Positions 1-8,821 of a DNA stretch of 64,000 nucleotides are shown here, piece by piece. Every line of letters begins with the position of its first letter. Positions within the stretch are counted from its first letter, which is position 1. The stretch lies in contig CAYUQT010000039.1 in assembly GCA_964446835.1 (NCBI GenBank), forward strand, positions 26,402-90,401, given 5' to 3'. A program made the position numbers and the translations under genes. The notes beneath the pieces were generated by a model that did not search any database, was not told where the DNA came from, and saw only the letters and a program-made list of their open reading frames with translations. Source of the stretch: CAYUQT01 sp964446835. Its GTDB lineage: Bacteria; Planctomycetota; Phycisphaerae; UBA1845; JAFGLZ01.

Positions 1-719
1 TGGGTCTGCACGGCACGCATTCCAATACGGCCGCGGTCGTCGAGTCGATCGTCAACCCGGACTTCAAGCGAGAAGTCCACGAGATGTCGATCACGGGAAT
101 CGTCCGTACCGCCAGGATGTTCAACCCCAATGTCGAGCTGCGCCGAACCGTCCGCAGCCCTCTGGGTGAACCTGCCATCGAGATCTTCGACCATTTCACG
201 AATCTTGGGAATCAGCCCGTGCCGCACGCCTGGCTGCTGCACATCAACTTCGGCTATCCCCTCATCGAACCGAACGTCAGTACCTACTGCTACAAGGGCA
301 GGGTCCTGCCCCGTCAGGACAGCATCGCCTGGTTCAGCCGAAAGGACTCGCGACGGGCCGTAGTACCCCAGGAGAGCCATCGTGGAACCGGAGAGGCGTG
401 TGCCTACATCGATCCGGCCGCGGACCGATCCGGACTCGTCACCGCCGGGGTTGTGAACGAGAAGCGGGGCTTCGGCGTGAAGATCGAGTTCAACCTCCAT
501 CAGTTCCCCCGAATGGCCAACTGGCAACACTGGGGACCCGCCGGAAGCTATGTGGGTGCCCTGGAACCCATGAACGGCGGTGTCGAGGGACGGGCAACCG
601 ATCGAAAACGGGGCTGGCTGGACCATCTGAAGCCCGAGGAAACCCGCGACTACTGGTGCCGTATCACGGCCGTGTCCGATCCGAAGGAGCTGAAGGCCCT
701 GCTGAAGATGAACGGATAG
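1..719 (+). CDS. DUF4432 family protein, C-terminal part (5' end outside window)
   Basis: The frame is open from the first complete codon (base 3) to a stop at 719, so this is the C-terminal ~238 residues of a gene that begins before the window. The first visible residues, GLHGTHSNTAA, match the glycine/histidine segment typical of DUF4432, a family with the aldose-1-epimerase (galactose mutarotase-like) beta-sandwich fold. Further on, PVPHAWLLHINFGYPL and a conserved-looking WQHWGP segment fit the sugar-binding face of such folds. The family is thought to act on sugars, but no reaction is established. The internal ATG at 84 lies inside the conserved domain and is not a credible start. It sits beside sugar-processing genes. 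Confidence 0.82.
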   Translation, partial: GLHGTHSNTAAVVESIVNPDFKREVHEMSITGIVRTARMFNPNVELRRTVRSPLGEPAIEIFDHFTNLGNQPVPHAWLLHINFGYPLIEPNVSTYCYKGRVLPRQDSIAWFSRKDSRRAVVPQESHRGTGEACAYIDPAADRSGLVTAGVVNEKRGFGVKIEFNLHQFPRMANWQHWGPAGSYVGALEPMNGGVEGRATDRKRGWLDHLKPEETRDYWCRITAVSDPKELKALLKMNG

Positions 720-809
720 CGGAAGGTAACCCCACCACACGGTCGCATTCCGTGTGGCCCAAGCGTGGATAAGCCACGTCCCCTTCACAGTCGCCGAAGG
801 GCCCCAACG

Positions 810-1160
810 ATGAGTATGCATACACCCATCGACGATCAAACCCTCCTGGCGGAATGTGATGTCGAAACCTTCCGCTCCAGCGGTCCCGGGGGTCAGAACG
901 TCAACAAACGCGACACGGCCGTCCGACTGGTCCATCGTCCGACGGGCCTCGTCGTCACCTGCCGGCAGGAACGAAGCCAATACCAGAACAAGCAGCTTGC
1001 CCTTCAGCGCCTGCGCAAGAAGCTACAGGAACTGTCCCGTCGCCGACGCCCGCGCATCCCCACCAAGGCATCCCGCAGCGCTCGTGAACGAACCCTCGCT
1101 CAGAAGAAGCGAAAGGGCGCCACGAAGCAACTCAGACGCGGACCGGGCGGTGAGGAGTAG
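810..1160 (+). CDS. RF-1 domain protein, ArfB-like ribosome rescue / peptidyl-tRNA hydrolase factor
   Basis: This 116-residue protein carries the class-I release-factor catalytic loop, SGPGGQNVNK at about residues 22-31, which hydrolyses peptidyl-tRNA in the ribosomal P site. It has no codon-recognition domain. The C-terminus is a long basic tail (R/K-rich, with a PTKASR-type segment) like the tail that ArfB/ICT1 proteins insert into the empty mRNA channel of stalled ribosomes. The likely role is therefore stop-codon-independent rescue of stalled ribosomes in the cytoplasm. I take the ATG at 810; an in-frame GTG at 765 would only add an unconserved extension. Other small RF-1-domain proteins share the GGQ loop, so 'ArfB' is a family-level call. 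Confidence 0.85.
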   Translation: MSMHTPIDDQTLLAECDVETFRSSGPGGQNVNKRDTAVRLVHRPTGLVVTCRQERSQYQNKQLALQRLRKKLQELSRRRRPRIPTKASRSARERTLAQKKRKGATKQLRRGPGGEE

Positions 1161-1172
1161 TCCTGGCGTGGG

Positions 1173-4100
1173 CTACAGCCCCTGCCCGTTGTTTTCCTCG
1201 CAGATCTCTTCTATGGCGTCGTCCGGGTCCACAACTACCCGGCCGAGCGGCACGGTCTGATCCTGAAGGCGAAGCTCAACCTTGCACTGGCCGGGCACGA
1301 AATCCTCGGCGGACTTCAGACCGGGAATCACCTGCTGGGCAACAGAACGCCCCGCTGCATCCTCCAACCGTACCAGAGTGGAACCGGTCGCGACGGGCCC
1401 GAAGTTCAGGACCTCGGCCGTGACGCGCGTGCCCTCCCGTCGAACCTGATCCACGGCGAGGTCCGGCAACGACTCACCCCCGGGAATCGCCTGCACGAGA
1501 TCCATGCGCAGCGTCACTGTCCGATGCGGTGGAATCGGCACGGGCAGCCGGGTGAATCGTCGAAGCGGCACTCTTCGGTGAAGCAAGGTCTGGCGCTGCC
1601 CCGAAACCCCATCGCATGTCAGCGAGATGTCATAGACGCCCCTTTTCAACCGGAGAAGCCGGGGCACGACGTCACGATCCAAGGCCTCAAAGGAGTACAG
1701 GTGAGCGATAAGCGTCGTATCCGAGGCCGACTCAACCCATCGACAGATACGAGTGAGGCCATCCTCCCAGGACACCGCCAGGCTGATCCGATCCAGAAAC
1801 GGACCGACGTCTCCTCCGACAAACAGGGGTTTGAGTTCCAGGCTTCCCGGCATCGTCGAGGCATCCGCGTACATCCCCGCCTCGGTGTATCGGAAGCGGA
1901 TGACGTCGTTCATGGCCGGGGAGAACCGCCGTGCGCAGGCGGTCACCGTCTGTTCGTCCGTTCGATAGGCGGTCTTAGCCCCCCCCCGTCCCCAGTACCA
2001 CAGGATGGCGTCTCGGTCGTAGCGAAACGAATTGCCATCGCCGTAGTTGGCGGGCGTCTGATCGGGTTTGCCCAGGTGCCAGGCCGTACTCATCGCCTGC
2101 TTGAGCTTGGCCGGATTCCCCAGATCGAAGATCAGCCCCTCGTAGCGATGCCGAACCAGATCCTCGGCGTGAATGCTGTCGATCGGCGAGATGTTGCAGT
2201 AGCCACCCTCGAACATCCGCGTCTTGTCGAGCCCCTCGAATACCCGGTCGAAGATCGTGCGGGCCTTGAGGTCACCGAGATAGAGAAGCGGACCCGGCAG
2301 ACGCGAGGCAAAGAGCACGTCATCGTTCCACCCGCCCCCCACCTGACCGTCGGAGTTCTGACGATCGGACCACCATTGAACGATCTCCTGAAACCGCGTC
2401 AGATAGTAGTCCATGTGGAACGCCCAGTCCGGGCAGTCGTCGGCCTTGCTCAGGCGAATGGGCGGCCAGTGCTTCGGCGAATACTCCCAGCTTTCGACGG
2501 TGTAGCCCGCCCGCACGTCCCTGCCCAGGAGTGACAAGGCGTGGACCACGCGAGCGAGCGTCGAATCCGGCTGGGTGCGAAGAACGATCGAAGGGTAATT
2601 GATGATGTCGTAGTACCCGCCAAACGTCACAGGATGCTCGGTCACATCCGCCTGAGGGGTCCAGACCCACGGATAGTACCAGGGGTAGATCTTGGTCAGG
2701 CTGGACAGCGACGGCTGGAGGGCCTTTGAAGCGTACCGGGGCTCGGCTTCATTGAGCGGCGTCCATTCCACACGGACGCACGATGGCTCCCGCCCCCCCA
2801 CCGCTACCTCAGCATCCCCGGTCAACGTCAGATCGAGCCACAGGCGGTCGCCGGCGGCCATTCGGATGTCCACGCAGTCCAGGCGCACCCCAAGCCAACC
2901 GTTCCCACTCGACGCCCTCGACAGTTGGAGGACCACCGTGTTCCATATCCTCGCCGGTACCCCGGGATCGTGGAGTCTGAGGATCGCGACCTCATCCCCT
3001 CGGAGATGCTCGAGACGAAGCATGACATCCGTCGACGTAACGGCCTGAGCGGCTCGCAGGGGCTCGCTGAGCAGGTTCAGCCGCTGAAACGCCCTGACGG
3101 GCAGGGCGAAAGCCGTCGACGGCGGACTCGAGCCGGCCTCTTCCGCCGTCAGGGACAGCACTGCCCTATCGCGGTGAGAGCAGGCAGCCCGCATCGCGTA
3201 GCCGTAACGGCCATCCCGGGGCACCGGTACCGGCCCGGCAAGCCGCAGCTTCTGAACCGTTCGCCCCGGTACATCCAATGGCTCGGCCTTCACGTGGTAG
3301 AAGGCCACCTCATGAATGCGGGTCGAGCCCGTCAGAGGCAGATGCAGCCCCTTGTCGTAGCCCGGCGGAGAACCGTATCCCTTCACGAACGGCAACCGAA
3401 ACTGGTCGCATCGAACGGGTTCCACCTGCCGCCCGCAGAAGAAGCGACCGTCGGAAGGTGCCTCCAGCACTCGAACCAGGCGATCCGCAGCCTCGCTGCG
3501 ACCTGCAAGAACCGACGCACCCGAAAGGTTCCCTTCGATGGAGATGTAGTTGACCACACTGCCCCGAGGCAGGAACACATCCGCCTTCTCCGGCTGATAA
3601 TCCGAGTCACCCAGGATGTTCGTGAATGCGGTGTACCCCATCGGCCAGGCCATTTCGTATCGACCGTCTATCAGGGCCGGCGCCCCCACACACCCGTCGC
3701 CGACGCGATCGGGATACACCTCCAGGAAACGTGTGACCGTCTTGCCGGCATCGGAGCCAACCGTCGGCAGCCCCGTGGCGTCTTTCCCGATGAATGCCCG
3801 GCGCAGCCGATCCGCATCGGCGGCACGGAGCGCAGCCCCCCTTTCCGAGACTGCCGGAAGCTGGTTGGTTCGCATCAGGTGTTCCACCGCGGGCCCGTCC
3901 AACGGACAGTCCACTATCCACAGCTCGTCGCAGGTCCATCCACACATCGGCATGTGAAACAAGCCCGGTGTCTGCGTCATCCACCATGCATCGGAACCCC
4001 AGTTCGACGCGACCGACTGGCCGTTCAGATAGAGAGTCAGCCCCTGTGACCGGTCCCACACCAGGGCCACATGGTTGAACTGATCGTCCTTCCACACACC

Positions 4101-4682
4101 CTGCGATCGAATGCTGTGGCGTTCGTACCTGGCATCAACGACATACGCCTCCAGCGCATGATCCTCATGCAGGACGATGCCCAGCAGGTACTTCTCCAGG
4201 CGCCCGAAGGAGGACGATCCCAGAAAGAACAGGTCACCGGGATAACCCCTGCGCCCTTTGGCCCAGAACGCCAGAGTCCCCCCGTCGGTCTTCAGCCGGC
4301 CCGTCCCCCAGAAGTACGGATGCATCCCCCCCACCCGCAGTCCCTTGTCGAAATATCGGAATCGATGATGACAGATCACCTGCAACAACACATCCAGATC
4401 GCGCACGGACATGTGCGTCTTCTGAAAGTCGGACTCAACGAACACGTTGTCGTTCAACAGGGCCCGCCCGAACACACCGGGCACGAACTTCATGCCGCGT
4501 TTCTCGAATGGCAGATCGCCGAACGCGGCGGAGTAGTCGTCCTTGAGAAAGGACTCGTCATCGAATGAGATGTGAAACGCCTCGCAAGGGGAAGCCGACT
4601 CAGCATGGGCGCGTCGAACCGCGAACAGACTCAACGCCGCAACCAGACTCAGAATCAGGCCGCAAGTGATTCGCTGTGGCAT
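1173..4682 (-). CDS. Secreted LamG-domain multidomain protein with CARDB-like C-terminus
   Basis: A 1,169-residue exported protein. The ATG at 4682 is chosen because a GGGAGGTG ribosome binding site precedes it and the first 27 residues form a clean signal peptide ending AHA; an upstream start at 4769 would bury this. Residues ~30-275 look like a concanavalin/LamG fold (GGTLAFWAKG, FNHVALVWDR, LTLYLNGQ). The middle is unassigned. Around residues ~690-1000 the text is rich in Trp and Tyr with acidic residues (GGGWNDDV, WYWGRGGAK), as in helical-barrel glycosidase-type proteins. The last ~95 residues resemble a CARDB adhesion domain (LPDLAVDQV ... EEICEENN). It is the last gene of a minus-strand group, 105 bases after the oxidoreductase. 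I infer a role in binding or cleaving polysaccharide; the substrate is unknown. Confidence 0.8.
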   Translation of the reverse strand: MPQRITCGLILSLVAALSLFAVRRAHAESASPCEAFHISFDDESFLKDDYSAAFGDLPFEKRGMKFVPGVFGRALLNDNVFVESDFQKTHMSVRDLDVLLQVICHHRFRYFDKGLRVGGMHPYFWGTGRLKTDGGTLAFWAKGRRGYPGDLFFLGSSSFGRLEKYLLGIVLHEDHALEAYVVDARYERHSIRSQGVWKDDQFNHVALVWDRSQGLTLYLNGQSVASNWGSDAWWMTQTPGLFHMPMCGWTCDELWIVDCPLDGPAVEHLMRTNQLPAVSERGAALRAADADRLRRAFIGKDATGLPTVGSDAGKTVTRFLEVYPDRVGDGCVGAPALIDGRYEMAWPMGYTAFTNILGDSDYQPEKADVFLPRGSVVNYISIEGNLSGASVLAGRSEAADRLVRVLEAPSDGRFFCGRQVEPVRCDQFRLPFVKGYGSPPGYDKGLHLPLTGSTRIHEVAFYHVKAEPLDVPGRTVQKLRLAGPVPVPRDGRYGYAMRAACSHRDRAVLSLTAEEAGSSPPSTAFALPVRAFQRLNLLSEPLRAAQAVTSTDVMLRLEHLRGDEVAILRLHDPGVPARIWNTVVLQLSRASSGNGWLGVRLDCVDIRMAAGDRLWLDLTLTGDAEVAVGGREPSCVRVEWTPLNEAEPRYASKALQPSLSSLTKIYPWYYPWVWTPQADVTEHPVTFGGYYDIINYPSIVLRTQPDSTLARVVHALSLLGRDVRAGYTVESWEYSPKHWPPIRLSKADDCPDWAFHMDYYLTRFQEIVQWWSDRQNSDGQVGGGWNDDVLFASRLPGPLLYLGDLKARTIFDRVFEGLDKTRMFEGGYCNISPIDSIHAEDLVRHRYEGLIFDLGNPAKLKQAMSTAWHLGKPDQTPANYGDGNSFRYDRDAILWYWGRGGAKTAYRTDEQTVTACARRFSPAMNDVIRFRYTEAGMYADASTMPGSLELKPLFVGGDVGPFLDRISLAVSWEDGLTRICRWVESASDTTLIAHLYSFEALDRDVVPRLLRLKRGVYDISLTCDGVSGQRQTLLHRRVPLRRFTRLPVPIPPHRTVTLRMDLVQAIPGGESLPDLAVDQVRREGTRVTAEVLNFGPVATGSTLVRLEDAAGRSVAQQVIPGLKSAEDFVPGQCKVELRLQDQTVPLGRVVVDPDDAIEEICEENNGQGL

Positions 4683-4787
4683 GCCGCTGCAACACCTCCC
4701 ATTCGTCCGGACACGACGGGCGGGCCGTGTTCCCTGAATCGGTCCCGGCATTCCCGGGATCTCCGTCAAGCCGATACCGAAGCGCCG

Positions 4788-5819
4788 TCATCGTGGCGGC
4801 GGGGAGACAGCGACGGTCTGCCCCGTATCCGCCGAGCGGTGAATGGCATCCAGCACCGCCGTGGTGCGCCAACCGTCGTAGGCGGTGACGTAGGGCTCCC
4901 GATCCTCGGCCAGTGCATCGATGAAGCTGTTGATGCACGAGGGAAACGCTCCGACCCACCGATCATACACCTGATAGTTCAGAAGGCTCCGCGGCCAGGA
5001 GAACCCCTCGGCGGAGGTCATCTCCACGGCCTCGGCCTTGCGGTCCAGATGGAAGTGCCCCTTCTCGCCGACCAGTTCCATGAACGAATCCGGCATGGCC
5101 GGATGACACTCCGGATAGATCCAGGTGGCCTCGAAGGTGGCGAAACCACCACGCGAGAAACGAACCAGCCCCTGCATGGCGTCATAGGTATCCCAGTCAA
5201 ATCGCTGCTTGAGAACGCGTCGGACACCGTAACCCTTCACCTCGACCGGATCATCGTCGAACCACCAGGTCATCAGGTCGATGTCGTGGCTGGACAGGAA
5301 CCACATCGGCGAACTGTTCCGGGCCCAGGGAATCATCCGGGTCGGCACCGTGATCGGATTGTTCTTGCGGGCATAGCCCATCAGCGGCTCGCCGATCTTG
5401 CCTTCACGAACCTGACGGAAGGTCAGGTGATACGGGGCCAGCCAGCGATGATTGTAGGCCACCTGAAGCTTCAATCCGGTTTCCCGAACCTTGCGGACAA
5501 CGGCGGCCGCCTCTGTTTCGTCGGTCGTGAGCGGCTTCTCAACGTGGACGTGAACACCGGACTCCAGACAGGCCATGATCGGCTCGACATGCGCCCAGTC
5601 CGGCGTGGCGATGAACACGGCATCCGGTTTCTCGGCAGACAGCATGGCGGTGTAGTCGGGATAGGTCTTCTCCAGCCGGAATTCGGCCCTGGCCGCTTCG
5701 AGATTCGCCGGGCTCAGGTCCGCCGCGGCCGTCAGCCGAACCATCGGGTTGCGCTGCAGTGCCCGGCACACGTTCTTTCCCATGATCCCGACGCCGATGA
5801 CGCAGATCTTGAAGTCCAT
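4788..5819 (-). CDS. Gfo/Idh/MocA family oxidoreductase (cytoplasmic)
   Basis: A 343-residue NAD(P)-dependent dehydrogenase. The N-terminus has the Rossmann motif GVGIMG (residues 9-14), followed by PDAVFIATPDW and the family's EKPL lysine motif (VHVEKPLTTD), and then the alpha/beta substrate domain with SSHDIDLMTWW. Members oxidise or reduce cyclic sugars, inositols and sugar derivatives. There is no signal peptide, unlike the two TAT-exported paralogues at 13950 and 15330, so this one probably works in the cytoplasm. It begins 18 bases after the stop of the transglutaminase-like gene, which suggests cotranscription. The specific substrate cannot be read from the sequence. Confidence 0.92.
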   Translation of the reverse strand: MDFKICVIGVGIMGKNVCRALQRNPMVRLTAAADLSPANLEAARAEFRLEKTYPDYTAMLSAEKPDAVFIATPDWAHVEPIMACLESGVHVHVEKPLTTDETEAAAVVRKVRETGLKLQVAYNHRWLAPYHLTFRQVREGKIGEPLMGYARKNNPITVPTRMIPWARNSSPMWFLSSHDIDLMTWWFDDDPVEVKGYGVRRVLKQRFDWDTYDAMQGLVRFSRGGFATFEATWIYPECHPAMPDSFMELVGEKGHFHLDRKAEAVEMTSAEGFSWPRSLLNYQVYDRWVGAFPSCINSFIDALAEDREPYVTAYDGWRTTAVLDAIHRSADTGQTVAVSPPPR

Positions 5820-5837
5820 GGAGCCGTCCTCGATAGC

Positions 5838-7811
5838 CTATGAGTCTTTGCGAATCGCGATTACCGTCGGCCGTCCCCGGATGCCGAAGACATTGACCGA
5901 TCGAATCGCCAGTCGATTGCCGCCCGCATGAAGCCGCCAATCGAACCCATCCGACGCGGAGGTCCAGGGTCCCTCATCGAGTTGAATCTCGTATCCAGCG
6001 AGGTTGGGAGTCATCGTATCCGGATGGACCGTCAGGGTGTCTGCATCTCGCTGCCGAAGGTCCACCGCCACCTGCTGAAGCGGATAGTAGAAATCGGCCA
6101 CGCGATTCGACAGCAGGCTGTACTCCGGATACCTCGGATCGTCCACACTCTCGGTCCACCACAGATACCCGTCCCAACGATAGTGCTCGTGACCGTGTTC
6201 CAGCTCGGCCGGTGCCGGCTGCGACAGGTGATTGTTCCGCAGTGGAATGCCGAATCGCACGAACAGCTTCATCCAATCGTCATTCAGCGTGTAGGGGTCC
6301 TTCAGGTCCTGAAGAGGAACTGCCGTCACGCTTCGCCGCTCGGCGAGTGCCCGGTGGACCTCCAGGGCATTCAGCCATCGGCCGTCCGCCTGATAGGCGA
6401 AGCTCACCGGAAATCCCTTGGGGCCCGGCCCGGGGCCCGTGTCCTGAAGAACCCACTTGCCCAGCGTGTTCGACCACACCTCGGCGATGCAGTGATGGTC
6501 CACGATGAGCGAACGCGTGTTGTAACCCATTGCCGCCGCACACTGGACAAACGTGCAGGAGTAGTGCGTACACATCCCCAGCGAGAGATGCTGAGGGGCA
6601 AGCTCCAGCAGTTCCAGGGCATCCCAGGCCGGCACGTAGTGGTACTTGCCCAGGTCCCATCCTTTGTCCCACCGCTGGCTGACCCACTTGCGCACCAGCA
6701 TCTGGCGTGTCAGTTCGTCGCTCGATGCCCGAACCACCTCCTCCAGCCTGTGTTTCTCACGCAGGTGCCGGATCCGCGGCGTGTCCGACTCCCACTCGAA
6801 CGGATAGGAGGTCTCAGCGATCCTGGGGTTGTCAAAGGCCTCGACATGGAGCCCGCCGAGCCTGGCCGGAACCACTTCGGCGTCGAGGTCCAGGCACACC
6901 GACCGAACCACGGGCGTCTGCCTCGACGAATCCGTCGCCAGCCGTGCCCGCCACTGAAGGTAGCGGTGTGAGGGCACCGGCATCGGTTGCCCCGGCCCGA
7001 TCGGCTGCCAATCGCTCCAGGTCCTGCCCCTTACGCTCGGTGTGCTGCCCGACCGTAAAGAGTAGACAACTCCGGTGCCCGTGGGGGCGTCCTGCTCGGC
7101 TCGGAGCACAACGCTTCGAACCCGAACCTCGGATCGAATGCCCGGATCGCGCGGAACCACGGCCGGATCGATGACGGGACTGATCACCTGTCCTGCCGGT
7201 GCATATCCGTAGACCCGAAGGCGAACGATATAGTCGCCCGACCATTGCCCCTCGGGACCCAGGGCGTTGGATTTCCAGGTCTTTCCGGCGTCAAAGCTCC
7301 GCGAGCACTTGCCGGACCCGCTGAAGGTGTCGACGTGCAAGCCACCGGCGCCCCCGATCACCACCTCGTTGGCCCCGACCTTCAACTCCGCCGCCGGGAT
7401 GTCGTGCCTCGCCCACCCTCCGGTCAGCATCCTCGCTTCGTCATGGACGTAGTCTCGCGGTCTTCCGTTGACCGCGACGGTTTTCGGCGGATTCCCTTTG
7501 AAGGTGTAGCTGTTGTACACCAGCAGCAGTCCCTTCTCGAAATCGGGAATCGGTATGTCGAAGCGTATCTTGGCGTAACCCGAATCGCCCAACCGATCGA
7601 AGCACTTTCCGGTCACCCCTGTTTCGTTGGTGATCAGGTAGGATCGCGCCAGCCGGATGCCACCCACCTGGCGGTCAACCGCAATGAACCGGTCCCGAGT
7701 CGCGGCGTCGAGAGTGTCGATGGTCTTCTGTTCGACCACGATTTTCTCGGCCGACACTGGGACGCCCGCGCCGACCCACACGATGAACGCCAAGTATCGC
7801 CGAAGGCTCAT
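5838..7811 (-). CDS. Secreted transglutaminase-like domain protein
   Basis: A 657-residue protein with a signal peptide (MSLRRYLAFIVWVGAGVPVSA). The ATG at 7811 has a GGGGAAGA-type ribosome binding site upstream; a longer open frame to 7937 lacks one. Residues ~30-230 form a beta-rich region. The core at ~400-460 has the transglutaminase/protease-like triad: Cys414 in GMCTHYS, His440 in DHHCIAEVW and Asp457 in LQDTGPG. The triad looks intact, so a cysteine-dependent amide or peptide reaction, or a carbohydrate-binding use of the fold, is possible; many bacterial members are uncharacterised. The C-terminus is another beta region. It is followed after 18 bases by the Gfo/Idh/MocA gene and lies 200 bases after the PEP-CTERM gene on the same strand. 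Confidence 0.83.
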   Translation of the reverse strand: MSLRRYLAFIVWVGAGVPVSAEKIVVEQKTIDTLDAATRDRFIAVDRQVGGIRLARSYLITNETGVTGKCFDRLGDSGYAKIRFDIPIPDFEKGLLLVYNSYTFKGNPPKTVAVNGRPRDYVHDEARMLTGGWARHDIPAAELKVGANEVVIGGAGGLHVDTFSGSGKCSRSFDAGKTWKSNALGPEGQWSGDYIVRLRVYGYAPAGQVISPVIDPAVVPRDPGIRSEVRVRSVVLRAEQDAPTGTGVVYSLRSGSTPSVRGRTWSDWQPIGPGQPMPVPSHRYLQWRARLATDSSRQTPVVRSVCLDLDAEVVPARLGGLHVEAFDNPRIAETSYPFEWESDTPRIRHLREKHRLEEVVRASSDELTRQMLVRKWVSQRWDKGWDLGKYHYVPAWDALELLELAPQHLSLGMCTHYSCTFVQCAAAMGYNTRSLIVDHHCIAEVWSNTLGKWVLQDTGPGPGPKGFPVSFAYQADGRWLNALEVHRALAERRSVTAVPLQDLKDPYTLNDDWMKLFVRFGIPLRNNHLSQPAPAELEHGHEHYRWDGYLWWTESVDDPRYPEYSLLSNRVADFYYPLQQVAVDLRQRDADTLTVHPDTMTPNLAGYEIQLDEGPWTSASDGFDWRLHAGGNRLAIRSVNVFGIRGRPTVIAIRKDS

Positions 7812-8011
7812 GGTCTTCCCCTGTAAGAATGCATGCCCCTGTCCGAACCCCACCATCGTCCGGACCCCACGGACCCATGCAGGGCAACATAGACACTCCA
7901 GCCACCCGACGCCAGCCCCCGTATCGCTCGATGGCAAACCGCATCTCTACGGGCAGGGCAATCGAAGACATGTGCAGGGACATGAACCTCAGAGGCGGCC
8001 GCCATGAGGTC

Positions 8012-8656
8012 CTAATCCGGGATCCGCAATGGACTCCGCCTTCGGAGGCGGATCGCCGCGCCGCCCAACACCAGAATCAGTATCGTGGCAGGTTCCGGAG
8101 TCACCGCCGGTTGAGCGGTCGGGCGCTTGATGCGTGCGTTACTCGCGGGCTTCTTCACCACAACGTACCGTATCGGTGCGTACATGTGAGAAACCAGTCC
8201 AGGCGGCTGCCAGTCGATGGCAGCAATCCCGACCCCCTCCGATGAGTCCTCTGAATCCCACCAGTCATCCATCGATCCGTTGGAGTCGATCATCGGAAGT
8301 GATACCACGGTGCCGCTGACCGCCCAAAGGGCCAGGGAAAAGGCCCCTGCAAGCCCCTTGACGGTCTCCTCCGCTCTTGTGCCAAGCGAACCGGAAGCGT
8401 AGAGCCACAACCATACGTCCAAGCTGGTCGGTCTCAGCGGTATCCGCACTTCTTGCCGGCGCACCGCCAATTCCTTCCATAGCCCATTGGGGTCCACCTC
8501 GCCGACCTCGCTTGTGACCCCGGATGTGCGAATGGAGAGGCACGATTCCAGGACATCCGGGTCAACCACCGAATCGGCCGCGCACGGATGCACCGGAAAC
8601 ACCCCCGGAAACACCAACGCCACCCACCATAACCAGCCATTGAGCCGGCTGAGCAC
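8012..8656 (-). CDS. PEP-CTERM sorting domain protein
   Basis: An exported protein of about 214 residues ending in a classical PEP-CTERM tail: VTPEPATILILVLGG (Pro-Glu-Pro, hydrophobic helix) and then an Arg-rich stretch (RLRRRS). Such proteins are exported, processed by an exosortase and usually end up in the envelope or extracellular matrix. I prefer the GTG at 8656, which follows a GGGGAGGG ribosome binding site and starts directly on a signal peptide (LSRLNGWLWWVALVFPGVF); an ATG at 8710 would add 18 residues but has no visible ribosome binding site. The body (residues ~35-185) matches no domain I recognise. No exosortase gene is in this window. Confidence 0.85.
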   Translation of the reverse strand: MLSRLNGWLWWVALVFPGVFPVHPCAADSVVDPDVLESCLSIRTSGVTSEVGEVDPNGLWKELAVRRQEVRIPLRPTSLDVWLWLYASGSLGTRAEETVKGLAGAFSLALWAVSGTVVSLPMIDSNGSMDDWWDSEDSSEGVGIAAIDWQPPGLVSHMYAPIRYVVVKKPASNARIKRPTAQPAVTPEPATILILVLGGAAIRLRRRSPLRIPD

Positions 8657-8821
8657 CGTCGCCCTCCCCGCCCAAGTGAATCTGCAGCCCTTGCCTGAAT
8701 GCACTGACATGTTCTAAATATGTGAACGTACAAAGTCGCGCCGTGCATGTCCAGTCCAATCATATCGGACCCGATTTCGGATCCGCTGGCACAGGCATGA
8801 GACGCCGACGAGGAACAAGAC
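8657..8821. promoter_or_regulatory. Divergent intergenic region
   Basis: About 165 bases separate the divergently transcribed PEP-CTERM gene (minus) and DUF1080-LamG gene (plus). It must hold promoters for both. A locally AT-rich piece lies around 8711-8733 (gttctaaatatgtgaacgta). No convincing -35/-10 pair or operator palindrome stands out. Confidence 0.35.
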
